A stretch of DNA of 64,000 nt from Sanderia malayensis (taxonomy: Eukaryota > Cnidaria > Scyphozoa > Semaeostomeae > Pelagiidae): positions 40,627 through 104,626 of the forward strand of contig RQOL01000749.1 in NCBI GenBank assembly GCA_013076295.1. The letters run 5' to 3'. Position 1 is the stretch's first letter. Every line of letters begins with the position of its first letter. A program made the translations under genes and the position numbers. The notes beneath the pieces were generated by a model, which saw nothing but the letters and a program-made list of their open reading frames with translations, searched no databases and was not told where the DNA came from. This document shows positions 1 through 8,731 of the stretch, in pieces.

Positions 1-168
1 TCTTTCAGTTCCCCTCTTGTTTTTACTTTCATGAAAATGCAACGATTTCTTCATGTGAATTTTTAATAGTATCTCCACTGAATTCATAAGAAGTCGCGAT
101 ATGTATCCATCTCTCAGTTATCTGCTGATTCCATTTTTCGTATATTCATTACTACGCTACTCTCACAT

Positions 169-640
169 TTAACTCATCAAAGCCAACCTATCAGTGCCAA
201 GTGCATCAATCCAACATTTCCAACTATTGTAAACACCATGTTTAAATTGAGCAGGATCAAATACAAGTCTATCACTCAGCTCATAGATCATTTCTACCAG
301 CCACTTCCCATTTCCATGTAAATGTAATGTCTTTAAGTTTATTTTCCATCGAATCAGTAGGACAGTGAGGTAAAAATCATTAATCATCTTTAACGAATGA
401 TAAATCAATTGACAATTTTCTTCAAATTTATCTGATATATCTTCCAGAGTTTCCCAGTTGATAATTTTAATATCGAATGATTTTATGTTAGATCTTGTTA
501 CTCTATACGTTGCTGGATTTATAGTTGATCTGTGAATTGATTTTGAATCGTCAATAACTAGCCCCAATAGAGGAACAGCATCCTTACTTATAATGAAATT
601 GCAACAAACAGCAAACACTTTTTCACTCTCATCTTTTTCT
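169..640 (-). CDS. Fic-like ORF in a Polinton/adintovirus-like element
   Basis: Open frame of about 150 residues on the minus strand, the most downstream gene visible of the viral-type cluster. The centre has an NPATYRVTRSNI segment and the end has HGNGKWLVEMIYEL. These resemble the GxYR loop and the GNGR(W)xR half of the Fic motif (HPFxxGNGRxxR), a fold whose members usually AMPylate target proteins using ATP. The catalytic His-Pro-Phe part is not recognisable (the residues before GNGK are LHL), so activity is doubtful. No good ATG opens the frame; the first usable start is a GTG, so the real N-terminus may be lost. A better Fic motif lies at 5.3 kb in the same element. The assignment is by motif only; an unrelated protein is possible. 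Confidence 0.35.
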
Positions 641-741
641 TTTTATTTAATGTACAAGCAATCATACTACATTTCCAATTAGTATCCACTGGAAGTGGAT
701 TATCAAAATTTACATGTCTATTATTTAGTGTCACATTCATA

Positions 742-1761
742 TTACTGGTCTAATCGAACGGTCAGTGATGTTTCTCCAATATACTGCTTTGCGGAATAGA
801 GAGATGTTAATTTTATAGGATTTCCATCATCATCTACCAATTTTATTTGAATTTGTTGAAACTGCAGCCTCTCCAGTGGTGTGTAAATTATATTCTTTGG
901 AGCGTAATATCTAACATATGTATCGAGATCTGTATCGTAAAATGCTAGTTTTCTCAAAACTCTTCGTTTGTTAACACCTCCAAGATAGTTGCTTCCAATA
1001 GATCACATTCTACATTTATAGAAGTATGTTCATTTAGATGAACACCGTCCTTTATCTGCTTAAGCAGTTATCTTTCCTCCATCAGCGAGTCACCATCTGC
1101 CTTCCTTTTGTAAACAATCAGTTTCATTGTTGACTGATTGTATACTATCAGAAATCTTGTAGTGAAAGTATTTGACTATGAGCCATTTGGTAAAGTGTGG
1201 GTGACCTGATCTTCTAAACCAAGAAAATGTGCCAAAGGTCTTGAAAATGTTATTAAAGTGCACTAGTATATCTCCGTCTTTTACCTCCATGAGTTGCAAA
1301 GCCTAATGTTTTAAATCATCTTTCATTTCAAACTGTATCTTTCCATCAATTAATGATACTGATAACATGTTTTTTAATATGTACCCAAATTCAGGGAAAT
1401 CCAAGACTCTATCATTGAAAAGTCTTTTGAATTCATAATACATCAGAGTATTATCACGGGTTTCGATAATTTCTTTATCAAGACGGATCTTTTCATAGAA
1501 AAAACCATCTGTACCCCAAGAAATCAATTTTCCATCTTCATCGGTAATAGTCACATACTCGTTGGAAATTGAAAACCAGTATTGATCATGTAATGATTTT
1601 TCTCTCTATCTGGCAGCGTCATTTGTAGTAATGCCCATTTCCCATTTTCTTTTATTGTTTAATTGAAAAACGTGAGGTAAATCAACTGTGAAATCTACTA
1701 GTTTTAATCTATCAGTAACAAATCCCGAAGGAAGAACCAAGTCAAATTCTTCATCAATCAT
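742..1761 (-). pseudogene. Penton-like minor capsid protein, broken
   Basis: Minus-strand coding pieces in several frames. The N-terminal piece (1606-1761) contains DFTVDLPHVFQLN and KWEMGIT, the pattern of a beta-strand start followed by a W-E-x-G-L/I motif seen in Polinton/adintovirus penton-type capsid proteins. Middle pieces lie at 1303-1554 and 1090-1299. The C-terminal piece (742-957) has NIIYTPLERLQFQQIQIKLVDDDGNPI, matching the conserved end of that family (Y-x-P ... I-x-I-x-L-x-D-x-x-G-x-P). In the virion this protein would sit at capsid vertices. Its ATG (1759-1761) overlaps the integrase stop as ATGA, a compact viral arrangement. At least three frame breaks make it a pseudogene. 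Family assignment is from motif memory, moderately sure. Confidence 0.5.
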
Positions 1762-2885
1762 ATTGTCTCTAATTGACTTTCAGCTACCCACTCATCAAAC
1801 TGGGGAGGATAACCTCTCCACCTGATTAAATAGAAGTTTTACCTCTTTTTTTCTTAGTTTCCAACACTTGCTCAACGACGAAGGTTTTTGGAAGATACAC
1901 ATGTTGTAGCTCCTCTTTATAGAAGCGATCATCTATCTCTTCATCTTGGAGATCTTCAATTTTATACATTACTGGATACCTTTCTTTAAATACTTTGCTA
2001 ATCTTGAATATTTCTTCAGTATAATTTTGTAAATAACCTTTCTTAAACATTCTCTTCTTCAAACTCAGTCTTACATAATCTTCCAATTTTAAAGATCTTT
2101 TTATTTTTTTTAGTTTCTTTTTTAAGCAGCTTTTTTCGGACAGTGCTCACATTGTTTGGATTAACTTCAGAAGGTCTCATACCAATAGATCTATGATAGG
2201 TATTGTTGTAAGAATCAACAAAATCTTGTAGATTACCAATATATCTTAAGTATTTTAGCTGTGAAGTATCTATACATTCTTCCTTAAGTGTTCTATTGAA
2301 TCTTTCCACAATTGCTGCCTTTACATCATTATTTGCAGTGTAAAAATCGATATCGTTTTTCTTCAGCAAAGTTTGAAATTCTTTGTTTAAAAACTCCAGT
2401 AACCTTTATCAGATCGTACCTTTTGGCTTTCTTTCCAATAAAATTTCTTTAAAACCATCGACAATTTCTTTTGCTGTTTTTCTTTTCAGAGGCTTTACCC
2501 AAGCATACTTGCTAAAAGTATCAATACAGCATAATAGAAATGTAATGTTGTTGTTTTCTTTTTCAAATATGCCATATCAACAAGATCGCATTCCCATAAA
2601 TAATCAATGTTATTAGTTAGTATCCGCTCACGTTTAAAGTTCCTCCTACTTGGTCTGTGCAATGAATATGCAAGACTAGTTTTACTCCACTCTTTAACAT
2701 CTTTTCTTGTTAGATTAGGAATTACTTTTTAAATTCCCTATATGCTTTATCTAAACCTCCAAGAGAACCCGGAACAGAAGGATCAGAATATAACTTTCTA
2801 GATTCATAACATATTTCTAACAATTTATCATTTAAGAGTTTTCTTCCGTCGTCTGTATGTTCTTTTCCTTTTGCCACCTGATCGA
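1758..2885 (-). pseudogene. Retrovirus-type integrase of a Polinton/adintovirus element, broken
   Basis: A DDE integrase that would insert the element into host DNA. The first catalytic Asp is in WECDLVDM (about 2585), the second in a SDKG segment (about 2413), and the Glu in AIVERFNRTL (about 2300). After the core comes a basic SH3-like segment (1826-2086, DYVRLSLKKRMFKKGY) and then a chromodomain-like end WRGYPPQFDEWV (about 1790), which is typical of Polinton integrases. The pieces lie in different frames. One break is in the A-rich run near 1840 and others are near 2060 and 2380. The N-terminal HHCC zinc finger was not recognised. It is followed directly by the penton-like gene with a 4-nt overlap and preceded by the packaging ATPase. 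Confidence 0.75.
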
Positions 2886-2905
2886 CGCTTTTAGGCTTTC
2901 TTCCT

Positions 2906-3693
2906 TTATTTATGATCTTTTTGGGCTTTTCTTCGCCGGTTCATCAACAGTGGAAATGATTCGCTAGGTTGTATGATTATCTTTTCAAAAGAAGTCATTT
3001 TGCTGTTTTCATAAACATATAGATGGCTATTTATAACCTTTTTAGACTTGTACACTGCCATGGGAGCTTCATGAGGGAAAATATTTGTTCGAAATCTCAT
3101 ATCTTCATTCATTGATTGGGTGAAATCACAGAGTAGATATCCATACATTCTTGCTGTTGCATCATTATAAATGTCAAGAAATGTTTTAGGAGATGCAGGC
3201 ATAATTTGTCGTGCGAGAAATCTAATTTGACTTCTATCTCTAGGATTTTTGAAAAGAACTTGATATTGAGTATTGAGAGCCAAATTTCTCATTTCCGTTC
3301 CTCTGGGAAAGGATTTTGCATCATAACAATAACATTAATGTTGAGATGAGATCTTCCTTTTGTGAAAATTTTCCCAAATCTTTGAAGTTTGCAATTTCAT
3401 GCATTAGATCATCAACAACAATAGTTAATCTTTTTCTGACCTCTCGATTTCTTCGTACAAGTTTCAGGTAATTCAGTAATAAATCTACAATTCCCAACAA
3501 AACTTTTTTAATACGCTCAAATAGCTCTGGCTGGTTCGTTCCTGAGATCCACATGAGATTGGATATTGCCTGCCATCATCGATTATATTATTATAATTTT
3601 TAAATAGATTTTCTACCCAAGTAGTTTTGCCGCTTCCCTTACTCCAGATAAAATCAGAGAAAAAGGTGCTTTAAATCTCAAGTCATAACTCAT
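2906..3693 (-). pseudogene. FtsK/HerA-type genome packaging ATPase, broken
   Basis: ATPase that pumps the genome into the capsid in Polintons and related viruses. The start ATG at 3693 precedes a Walker A-like SKGSGKTTW (about 3630). A Walker B-like LTIVVDDLMHEI lies at about 3420. The C-terminal piece (2906-3292) has MRNLALNTQYQVLFKNPRD and ARQIMPASP, then YGYLLCDFTQ and FRTNIFPHEAP, the characteristic end of this ATPase family. The segments 3555-3693, 3321-3554 and 2906-3292 are in different frames, so the gene is dead as written. It lies immediately upstream of the integrase on the same strand. Recognition of the C-terminal block is strong. Confidence 0.75.
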
Positions 3694-3840
3694 ATTTATA
3701 ACAAATTTAGAACGTCTCTTTACAACAATAACTAACCTCTATTTATAACAATTTTAGAACAAATAACTAACAACTATTTTTAACATAAATAATGTTCATA
3801 GAACTTAACAAAGGTGTGACTAAATTGTTTATAATCCTGT

Positions 3841-4229
3841 TCAATATCTGTAGCAAATATACGGATGTAGAGAGGTTTGTATGTGATAATTCATCATACA
3901 GATTTCCACATTGGATTTGATTGTTTGAGTTAGACGTCCATTCTTCAACTCATCAAACATTGATTTTTGAACGATTCTTTCCCTCAGCCAGCATATCGCG
4001 TTGACATAACTGATGTGAAACGATAAAAATCTGAAAGCATGTGAACCATACAATCTTGCTTGTGGTCAGTAGCATCAATTGATGTAGAGTAAATCTCTGT
4101 AGTTGAGCATTTTTCACAGTATTCTTTTGCTTTTTTGAAAATGCGTTTCAAGAGAATTTTAGCATATGCTTCTTGTACTCGTACATCAGCATCTTCTTCT
4201 TGGAGTTCAGCATATGCTTTTTGCAGCAT
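3841..4229 (-). pseudogene. Unknown Polinton-type ORF with CxxC and histidine
   Basis: Two overlapping minus-strand frames (3984-4229 and 3841-4053). The first starts with a helical, charged stretch (MLQKAYAELQEEDADVR) and then has KEYCEKCSTTEIY followed by a DHKQDCMVH segment. A C-x2-C plus H/C pattern like this occurs in an uncharacterised small ORF of animal Polintons, and could bind zinc. The second frame continues with hydrophobic and aromatic residues to the stop. A frameshift around 4020-4050 probably separates the two halves. I do not know its function; the placement between the ATPase and the next unknown ORF supports membership of the viral cluster. Confidence 0.35.
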
Positions 4230-4279
4230 TTCATCATCATTTCCTGATGCTGCTTTAATATCTTGCTACTGAGGAATCA

Positions 4280-4907
4280 TCAACATGTTCTTTTTTTTTG
4301 AGCTGTGATATTTTCTTTCTTTTTTTTCTTCGCATCAGATTCGGCACTTCCAGAAGATGATGGTATAATCAATGATAGAGGCCTTTTGCGGGATGATGGT
4401 GCTAGCATTTTCAAATCAGCAAGTTTTCCATGCAATGCTTCCAACATTTCTTCTTTTAGATTTATTCCAGTTTTAGTTGGTTTCTCATTCTTCCATCTTC
4501 GTATTCCAGACATAACTTTATGGGAAAATCACCATTTTTCTGCAGATAGATTTCAACCTTATCTTCATGTGCTTCTTCTTTGCTCAAAACTTCAGTGTAT
4601 AGGTTAGAATTGAGTATACGTTCCCCCATATCGCTTCGTTTCAATGATGGCGCCGTTCTTCTCAAACAGACTTGTAGCATCTTCTCCATGAAATTGTAAT
4701 TTATGATTTATCTCATCGAGATTTATGTTGCTATCAACTATTCCCAAGAGACGAGCCAGTGCTGCATGAGAAATAGCCATTGATTTTACAGCTAGTGCAC
4801 CTTTAATCATATCTTTCACCACCAGCACCCATTTGTTAGAGGCAGCTGAACAGCAAATGATGTCTTGATTAGGCCCTCTTCATTTCTAACTTCGTAAATT
4901 CCTGCCA
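4280..4907 (-). pseudogene. Unknown ORF with Lys/Ser-rich tail, broken
   Basis: Starts at the ATG at 4907 (MAGIYEVRNEEG), about 60 bases below a TATA/initiator promoter. The frame shifts near 4828, 4680 and 4510. The middle part is helical (AISHAALARLLGIVDSNI). A later piece reads EIYLQKNGDFPIKL, and the C-terminus is rich in Ser, Pro and Lys with a DAKKKKKEN run. I do not recognise the family. The basic tail would fit a DNA-binding or nuclear protein, but that is inference. Its promoter is the best preserved in the element and carries heat-shock elements. Confidence 0.35.
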
Positions 4908-4966
4908 TGATTCTTCAGCGATTCTTTAGTGATTTTTAAGCTCTGCACTCTTCAACAGCTCCGCAC

Positions 4967-5013
4967 GACTGATTTGATTTAGCTTCCGACGTCTGTTGAT
5001 GTATATAAATCAA
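4967..5013 (-). promoter_or_regulatory. TATA plus TCAGT initiator core promoter
   Basis: Read on the minus strand there is a TATATA box at about 5008-5003 and a TCAGTC initiator at about 4972-4967. They are some 33 bases apart, the usual spacing for RNA polymerase II. The ATG of the 4280-4907 ORF lies about 60 bases further on. The arrangement recurs before the ORF at 6755-7285. Confidence 0.55.
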
Positions 5014-5038
5014 CCAATCAGATTGCAGAGATTTCTGC

Positions 5039-5061
5039 TTCTGGAAACTTCTGGAAACTTC
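5039..5061. promoter_or_regulatory. Five-unit perfect heat-shock element
   Basis: TTC-TG-GAA-AC-TTC-TG-GAA-AC-TTC: five alternating TTC/GAA units, each separated by exactly two bases, the textbook HSF1 binding array. It lies 30-50 bases upstream of the minus-strand TATA box at 5003-5008. Confidence 0.65.
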
Positions 5062-5097
5062 TGAAAAATCTCTGTGATCTGATTCATCGTTCGAATG

Positions 5098-5110
5098 TTC
5101 TAGAACCTTC
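5098..5110. promoter_or_regulatory. Three-unit heat-shock element
   Basis: TTC-TA-GAA-CC-TTC with exact two-base spacing. TTCGAA pairs flank it at 5090-5095 and 5111-5116. Second of three clustered elements upstream of the same promoter. Confidence 0.6.
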
Positions 5111-5163
5111 TTCGAAGTTTCTAGTTATTATTGAAAGGTGGTGTTAGCATTCGAAGTTGAATG

Positions 5164-5176
5164 TTCTAGAACTTTC
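5164..5176. promoter_or_regulatory. Three-unit heat-shock element
   Basis: TTC-TA-GAA-CT-TTC with exact two-base spacing. It overlaps the last codons and stop of the Fic-domain pseudogene (stop at 5166-5168), so the element either doubles as coding sequence or was brought in with the promoter. Confidence 0.55.
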
Positions 5177-5714
5177 TTTCGAAAGTGTTTGAGGTAAATT
5201 CTTCTACAATTTCTGCTTGAACTTTAATCATATCACTTAAAAATTTATCCTGATTCCACTCTATTAAATCTCCAGTTAAATAATAATACAGCAACTTCGC
5301 CAACCTTCCATTTCCATCAGGAAAAGGATGAATCCATAATAACAATGCTGTATATTCTATTGGATTATAGTAATGCTGCCTCTTTATTAATTGGTTTAAT
5401 AAAATTTCTATCTGATCAGGTTTACATATTCATTATCTCTGTTTCACTTATGCTGCACATCTTACACTATTTGCAAATTTACCATGATATTCAGGTAAAA
5501 TAAATTCATGTGTTTCTTTTACCATGTCAGTGTCGATTGTAAATCGAGTAATGTAATTTCTACCAAGCACAACCTCTCTTATCGTTCTTAGATATACATA
5601 AGCATCCTCTAAATTTGTCATGTTTATACATTCAACTTCACCTTCTGACTTTAAAATAGAATGCAACATCTTTCTTTCTACTTCATCAACATTAATTCTG
5701 TATACTCGATTCAT
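5166..5714 (-). pseudogene. Fic-domain protein, broken
   Basis: The N-terminal frame (5448-5714, start MNRVYRINVDEV) ends in KETHEFILPEYHGKFANSVR, like the region of Fic proteins before the catalytic helix. After a damaged stretch at about 5400-5455 a second frame carries WIHPFPDGNGRLAKLLYYYL (about 5285-5345). This is a complete HPFxDGNGRxxK Fic motif with the catalytic His. It ends at TAG 5166. Fic proteins transfer AMP or other nucleotides to hydroxyl side chains of targets. No inhibitory (S/T)xxxE(G/N) helix was recognised. It lies on the same strand and spacing as the viral genes, so it is probably cargo of the Polinton-like element. The motif is firm; being part of the element is inference. 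Confidence 0.6.
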
Positions 5715-5841
5715 TATGAATTATTCTCGAGCTCCTATCTCCCGAACTTCTTATTGGAAATGAGCTTTTGTCTGAGATTTGTTCATCTATTTCTTTCAAT
5801 TTTGTTCATTTAAAAATGTTAGGTTCTTACTCTTGCTATTT

Positions 5842-6273
5842 TTATAGATCTAGTCCACTTGGTCTACCTTTCATATGCTTCTTCCGCTTCTTACGCATCC
5901 TCCGCTTTCGGCCGCCTTGCATTTTCCTCATAGCTGTGTCTAAACCATATCCAGCTGCAACGATTGCTCCACCTTTTGCAGCTTTCTTAGCACCTCTCAA
6001 TGCTATCTTCTAACAGCTTGTTTACTAACTCGTTTTGCTACGCTCTTCCACCCTGTCTTACAGCTTGTTTAATAGCTTGCCTAGCTGCTACCCTTGCTAT
6101 TGCTGAACCCATGTTGTTGATTTCCTCTCTCCTCTCCTTTCACGTTTTCGTATTCTATCCCTTTTATACTTTCCTTCACCCGTCATTAGTTTAGTCGCTT
6201 CAACTCCACCATCATCCTTCAACATATCGTCTATCAGCATTGATGCTACAACACTTGCTGCTATACTAGCCAT
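5842..6273 (-). pseudogene. Basic core-like or minor capsid-like protein(s)
   Basis: An ORF from ATG 6273 to a stop near 6041 begins MASIAASVVASMLIDDML and contains MGSAIARVAARQAIKQAVR, alternating small and basic residues. After a frame break near 6000-6030 another frame runs to TAA 5842 with AKKAAKGGAIVAAGYGLDT followed by a run of about ten Arg/Lys residues. Amphipathic starts and very basic tails of this type occur in pX/pVI-like core or minor capsid proteins of adenovirus-like and Polinton elements. Homology cannot be shown by eye. Confidence 0.4.
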
Positions 6274-6432
6274 GATTATATTATGCTATTAAATTGCAGC
6301 GTTCTTCCTTCTTTTATAATCTATTTCTTAAATTCTTCATCTGCATATGCCCACTTATCGCGTTGTTTTTTCGGTACTCCGGCAGCTCTCCAAAATTCCC
6401 TAGGGATGAATTGTAGGGGTTTGGTTTTTTCA

Positions 6433-6597
6433 AACCCTTTTCCATATTGTTGGTTTCAACTCTCGCTGTAATCCTGGTAGTGGTGTTGCTGCAATAGCTG
6501 TTTTCACAACCCAATTTTGTATGTTTTTAAAAAGACCTTTACCCCTAATTCTCTTAGTGAGCCGTTTCTTTCTACTCTGTCTCTTGCGCTTACCCAT
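6433..6597 (-). CDS. Small highly basic protein (54 aa)
   Basis: ATG at 6597, stop TGA at 6433. Starts MGKRKRQSRKKRLTKRIRGK, about half Lys/Arg in the first 20 residues, then a short hydrophobic segment NWVVKTAIAATPLPG. The composition suits a DNA-condensing or capsid-internal peptide of the viral cluster. No specific family is recognised, and a later frame suggests it may once have been longer. Confidence 0.35.
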
Positions 6598-6754
6598 CTT
6601 TATTTATGAGGTAAATGCATTGTTTTTATAAGAAATTTAAGACGAAAAAGCTGTTTAATGAATGCGTGCATTGCCCTCCGACATTGTGCCATTTTATTAT
6701 TGTAATGATGGAGATTTCTTATATAGACCCATGCATACAAATAAAAACACGCAT

Positions 6755-7285
6755 TTACATGAGGATATCATTTTGTGTAATTTCAACATCTCCCCATTCT
6801 CTAAGAACACAATCATATTTAATGTTATAAAGTAAACAATCCACCCATAAACTACTAATGCTGAATTGTTTCTTTGTGTGATGATAGATAATTTGCTTCT
6901 CTATCCAAAGGAGTATCACAGCAAACCTTCCCAAGTTTCCATTTCCATTAGAAAAACTTTCATTGAATAGTGTTTTCAAGGTATCATTGATCCTGTCTTT
7001 CCATTCATCTTCATTCACCGGAGATTCTTCAATCAGCAACCCATCATCAGCATCCTTTGCTTGTGGTAGATTTCCAAGATTAACGCTTATTCGAGCAAAT
7101 CCCATAAACTTGTGTAAATTCTTGTATACTTTCCCAAGATATATGCGTCGAACTTGAACCTTTGTATTAATGCCCATTACATCTCTAAAATGTTCCTTCA
7201 AGTAGACTAAGAGCAAATCTTTTTTTGTTCTTTGCAGAAATAATCTAAAGTCATTAATTATAATGTGTGCTAATGTTAACAACAT
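6755..7285 (-). CDS. Bcl-2-like protein candidate (176 aa, intact)
   Basis: Uninterrupted ORF from ATG 7285. Predicted mostly helical, with a long first helix (MLLTLAHIIINDFRLFLQ). In the middle LFNESFSNGNGNLGRFAVI resembles a BH1 motif (F-x-x-G-x-N-W-G-R-x-V), with Leu for the usual Trp. About 45 residues later LREWGDVE resembles a BH2 end. Adintoviruses are known to carry Bcl-2 family genes, which would block host apoptosis at mitochondria. The alternative is a Fic-related fold, because SNGNGNLGR also looks like GNGRxxR, but the His-Pro-Phe is absent. It has its own TATA/initiator promoter and is one of few unbroken genes in the element. Confidence 0.4.
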   Translation of the reverse strand: MLLTLAHIIINDFRLFLQRTKKDLLLVYLKEHFRDVMGINTKVQVRRIYLGKVYKNLHKFMGFARISVNLGNLPQAKDADDGLLIEESPVNEDEWKDRINDTLKTLFNESFSNGNGNLGRFAVILLWIEKQIIYHHTKKQFSISSLWVDCLLYNIKYDCVLREWGDVEITQNDILM

Positions 7286-7292
7286 CTTTGCC

Positions 7293-7328
7293 ACTGAGAT
7301 AATAAGTGAAATCGATCGTTTTTATAGA
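7293..7328 (-). promoter_or_regulatory. TATA plus TCAGT initiator core promoter
   Basis: On the minus strand CTATAAAAAC (7328-7319) is followed about 30 bases later by TCAGTG (about 7298-7293). The initiator is only some 10 bases before the ATG at 7285, giving a very short leader. Same architecture as the promoter at 4967-5013. A GCGCATGCGC palindrome lies just upstream at 7343-7352. Confidence 0.5.
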
Positions 7329-7522
7329 TTACTCGAAATCCGGCGCATGCGCAGTTAAGAGGTCGGTTCTAGCCCACATTAAGGTATGCCAATTCGAATG
7401 AAGATTATGTAATCATTCAAAGAAGGTTCGAGTCATAAAGTGATGCTTGCGCAGTGAGAGGTAGAAGCATATAAGAATACACACAGTGATATTTTTCTCA
7501 TTATCATTTTAACATTATTAAA

Positions 7523-7789
7523 TTATTCTTCATCATTAACATCATCATCATCATTATCATTATCATCCTCTTCATCATTATCATCACTTAATACATATTT
7601 TTTTTGAATAGTTATATCTCTTAATGCGTGGGCGAAAATCTTCATGATCACTTCATCATTTTCTTCAACACCACCATCATATGCTTCATCCTCATCATCA
7701 TCGTCAGGGCATCGATGGTTTATGCCCCAAAACGGCAAAAGTGCCCAACACACCGGACATTCAAATGCAATTAATGTCCATTTTCATAA
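7523..7789 (-). CDS. Acidic protein with C-x2-C/H-x-C zinc-like motif
   Basis: Minus-strand frame with FECPVC then GINHRCPDDDDEDE, a possible CxxC...HxC metal site. A C-terminus of almost only Asp, Asn and Glu follows, encoded by an ATC-type trinucleotide repeat at 7510-7580. The frame is open to about 7789 but has no ATG, so an upstream exon or lost start is likely. Function unknown. The repeat-derived acidic tail could also mean the ORF is not real. Confidence 0.3.
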
Positions 7790-7924
7790 TGAATGAATTC
7801 ATGTTTCTCAACTCTAAAATAAACGAATCATAATCACTATATATGAATTAATTCCAAATAAAGCTGTAAGGATAAAAAGATTTGAAGCAGAAAAAATGCA
7901 ACTTACTTTTTGAATGTCCGGTGT
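7750..7924. repeat. 16-bp inverted repeat flanking about 143 bp
   Basis: ACACCGGACATTCAAA at 7750-7765 and its exact reverse complement at 7909-7924. One arm lies in the start of the acidic ORF (the FECPVC codons). No transposon signature was recognised between the arms. Confidence 0.6.
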
Positions 7925-7942
7925 GTTTGAAAGTCATTCCAG

Positions 7943-7957
7943 ATTCCAGAAGTTTCT
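7943..7957. promoter_or_regulatory. Three-unit heat-shock element
   Basis: TTC-CA-GAA-GT-TTC with perfect two-base spacing, upstream (minus-strand sense) of the acidic ORF. A fourth element like those at 5.04-5.18 kb, suggesting a shared regulatory theme in the element. Confidence 0.5.
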
Positions 7958-8418
7958 GCTTTCTCATGACAGAGATTTGCCGCGTACATTCGAATGTCGC
8001 ATTCGAAAGTTTCTGATTGGTTCTTTGAATTCAATCTCGAGCCGAGAACGTGAATTTTTCAGTTCCTCAATATTTTTGTGTTTTCTTGCGATTTATTCAA
8101 CAAATTCTTATCATCTTATAAGTGCATGAAAGATATGAAACAATTCATTCAATATAACCAAGAGATTTTCTTTTTATTGGCGTAAAAATCTTTTTCATAA
8201 ACAAAACCGGTTTTTAGTTATTAAGCTTTTTATGGGTTTTTTATCAGCTTTGGCGATGTTTTGCAACTTCAAACTAACTTTCCACAACCTGTCGTTTTCG
8301 ATTATTTTTTTACTGTTGATGCTCTTTTCAATTCTCGAAGATTCACGCGCATGCGTGATCGACACTAAAATAAAATAAAAATTCTACTGCGCATGCGTAT
8401 CCTAGGACGCCTATTTCA

Positions 8419-8536
8419 TCTCCTACTAAAGGGGCATGAGCGTAAGCGAATGCAGCGCGCGAAGTGCACCAACCAGATTAAGCTTTTTTTACTTGACGGG
8501 CTGAGGCGAACGAGCGAAGCGAGTGATGACCCCTAG
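8419..8536 (+). mobile_element. Short Helitron-like remnant with CTAG 3' end
   Basis: From about 8431 the sequence matches the terminal module also found at 57.8 kb and 60.35 kb (GGGGCATGAGCG... to ...GATGACCCCTAG|T). It ends in CTAG followed by T. Upstream at 8419 there is A|TCTCCTACTA, like a Helitron 5' end. This would make a 118-bp solo or deletion derivative. The 3' end is solid; the 5' end is a guess. Confidence 0.45.
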
Positions 8537-8731
8537 TATTTTGAATACAATGCACTTGTATTCTGCAAATGACACATCCAGGAATTAAATACACGTGGTG
8601 CAAGGGGAGGTATTTTTTTGGCCAAAATATGGTAGCTCCACACAAAAAAAACAAAACAGCAACAGTTCTTTAATAATGCTGATGGCTGCATTATTTTCTG
8701 TGTGGTGCGTGTTGCTCTCTTCAATCTCACC

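Noticed and set aside
5768..6194. Plus-strand hydrophobic ORFs at 5768-6013 and 6000-6194
   Set aside because: Antisense shadows of the basic minus-strand core-like proteins.
7428..7442. GGTTCGAGTC, like a tRNA B box
   Set aside because: No A box at the right distance and no cloverleaf could be drawn.
7864..7907. 44-bp minus-strand intron (GTAAGT ... TTACAG)
   Set aside because: Splice-like signals are present, but the length is too short for the introns seen elsewhere here and no frame joins across it.
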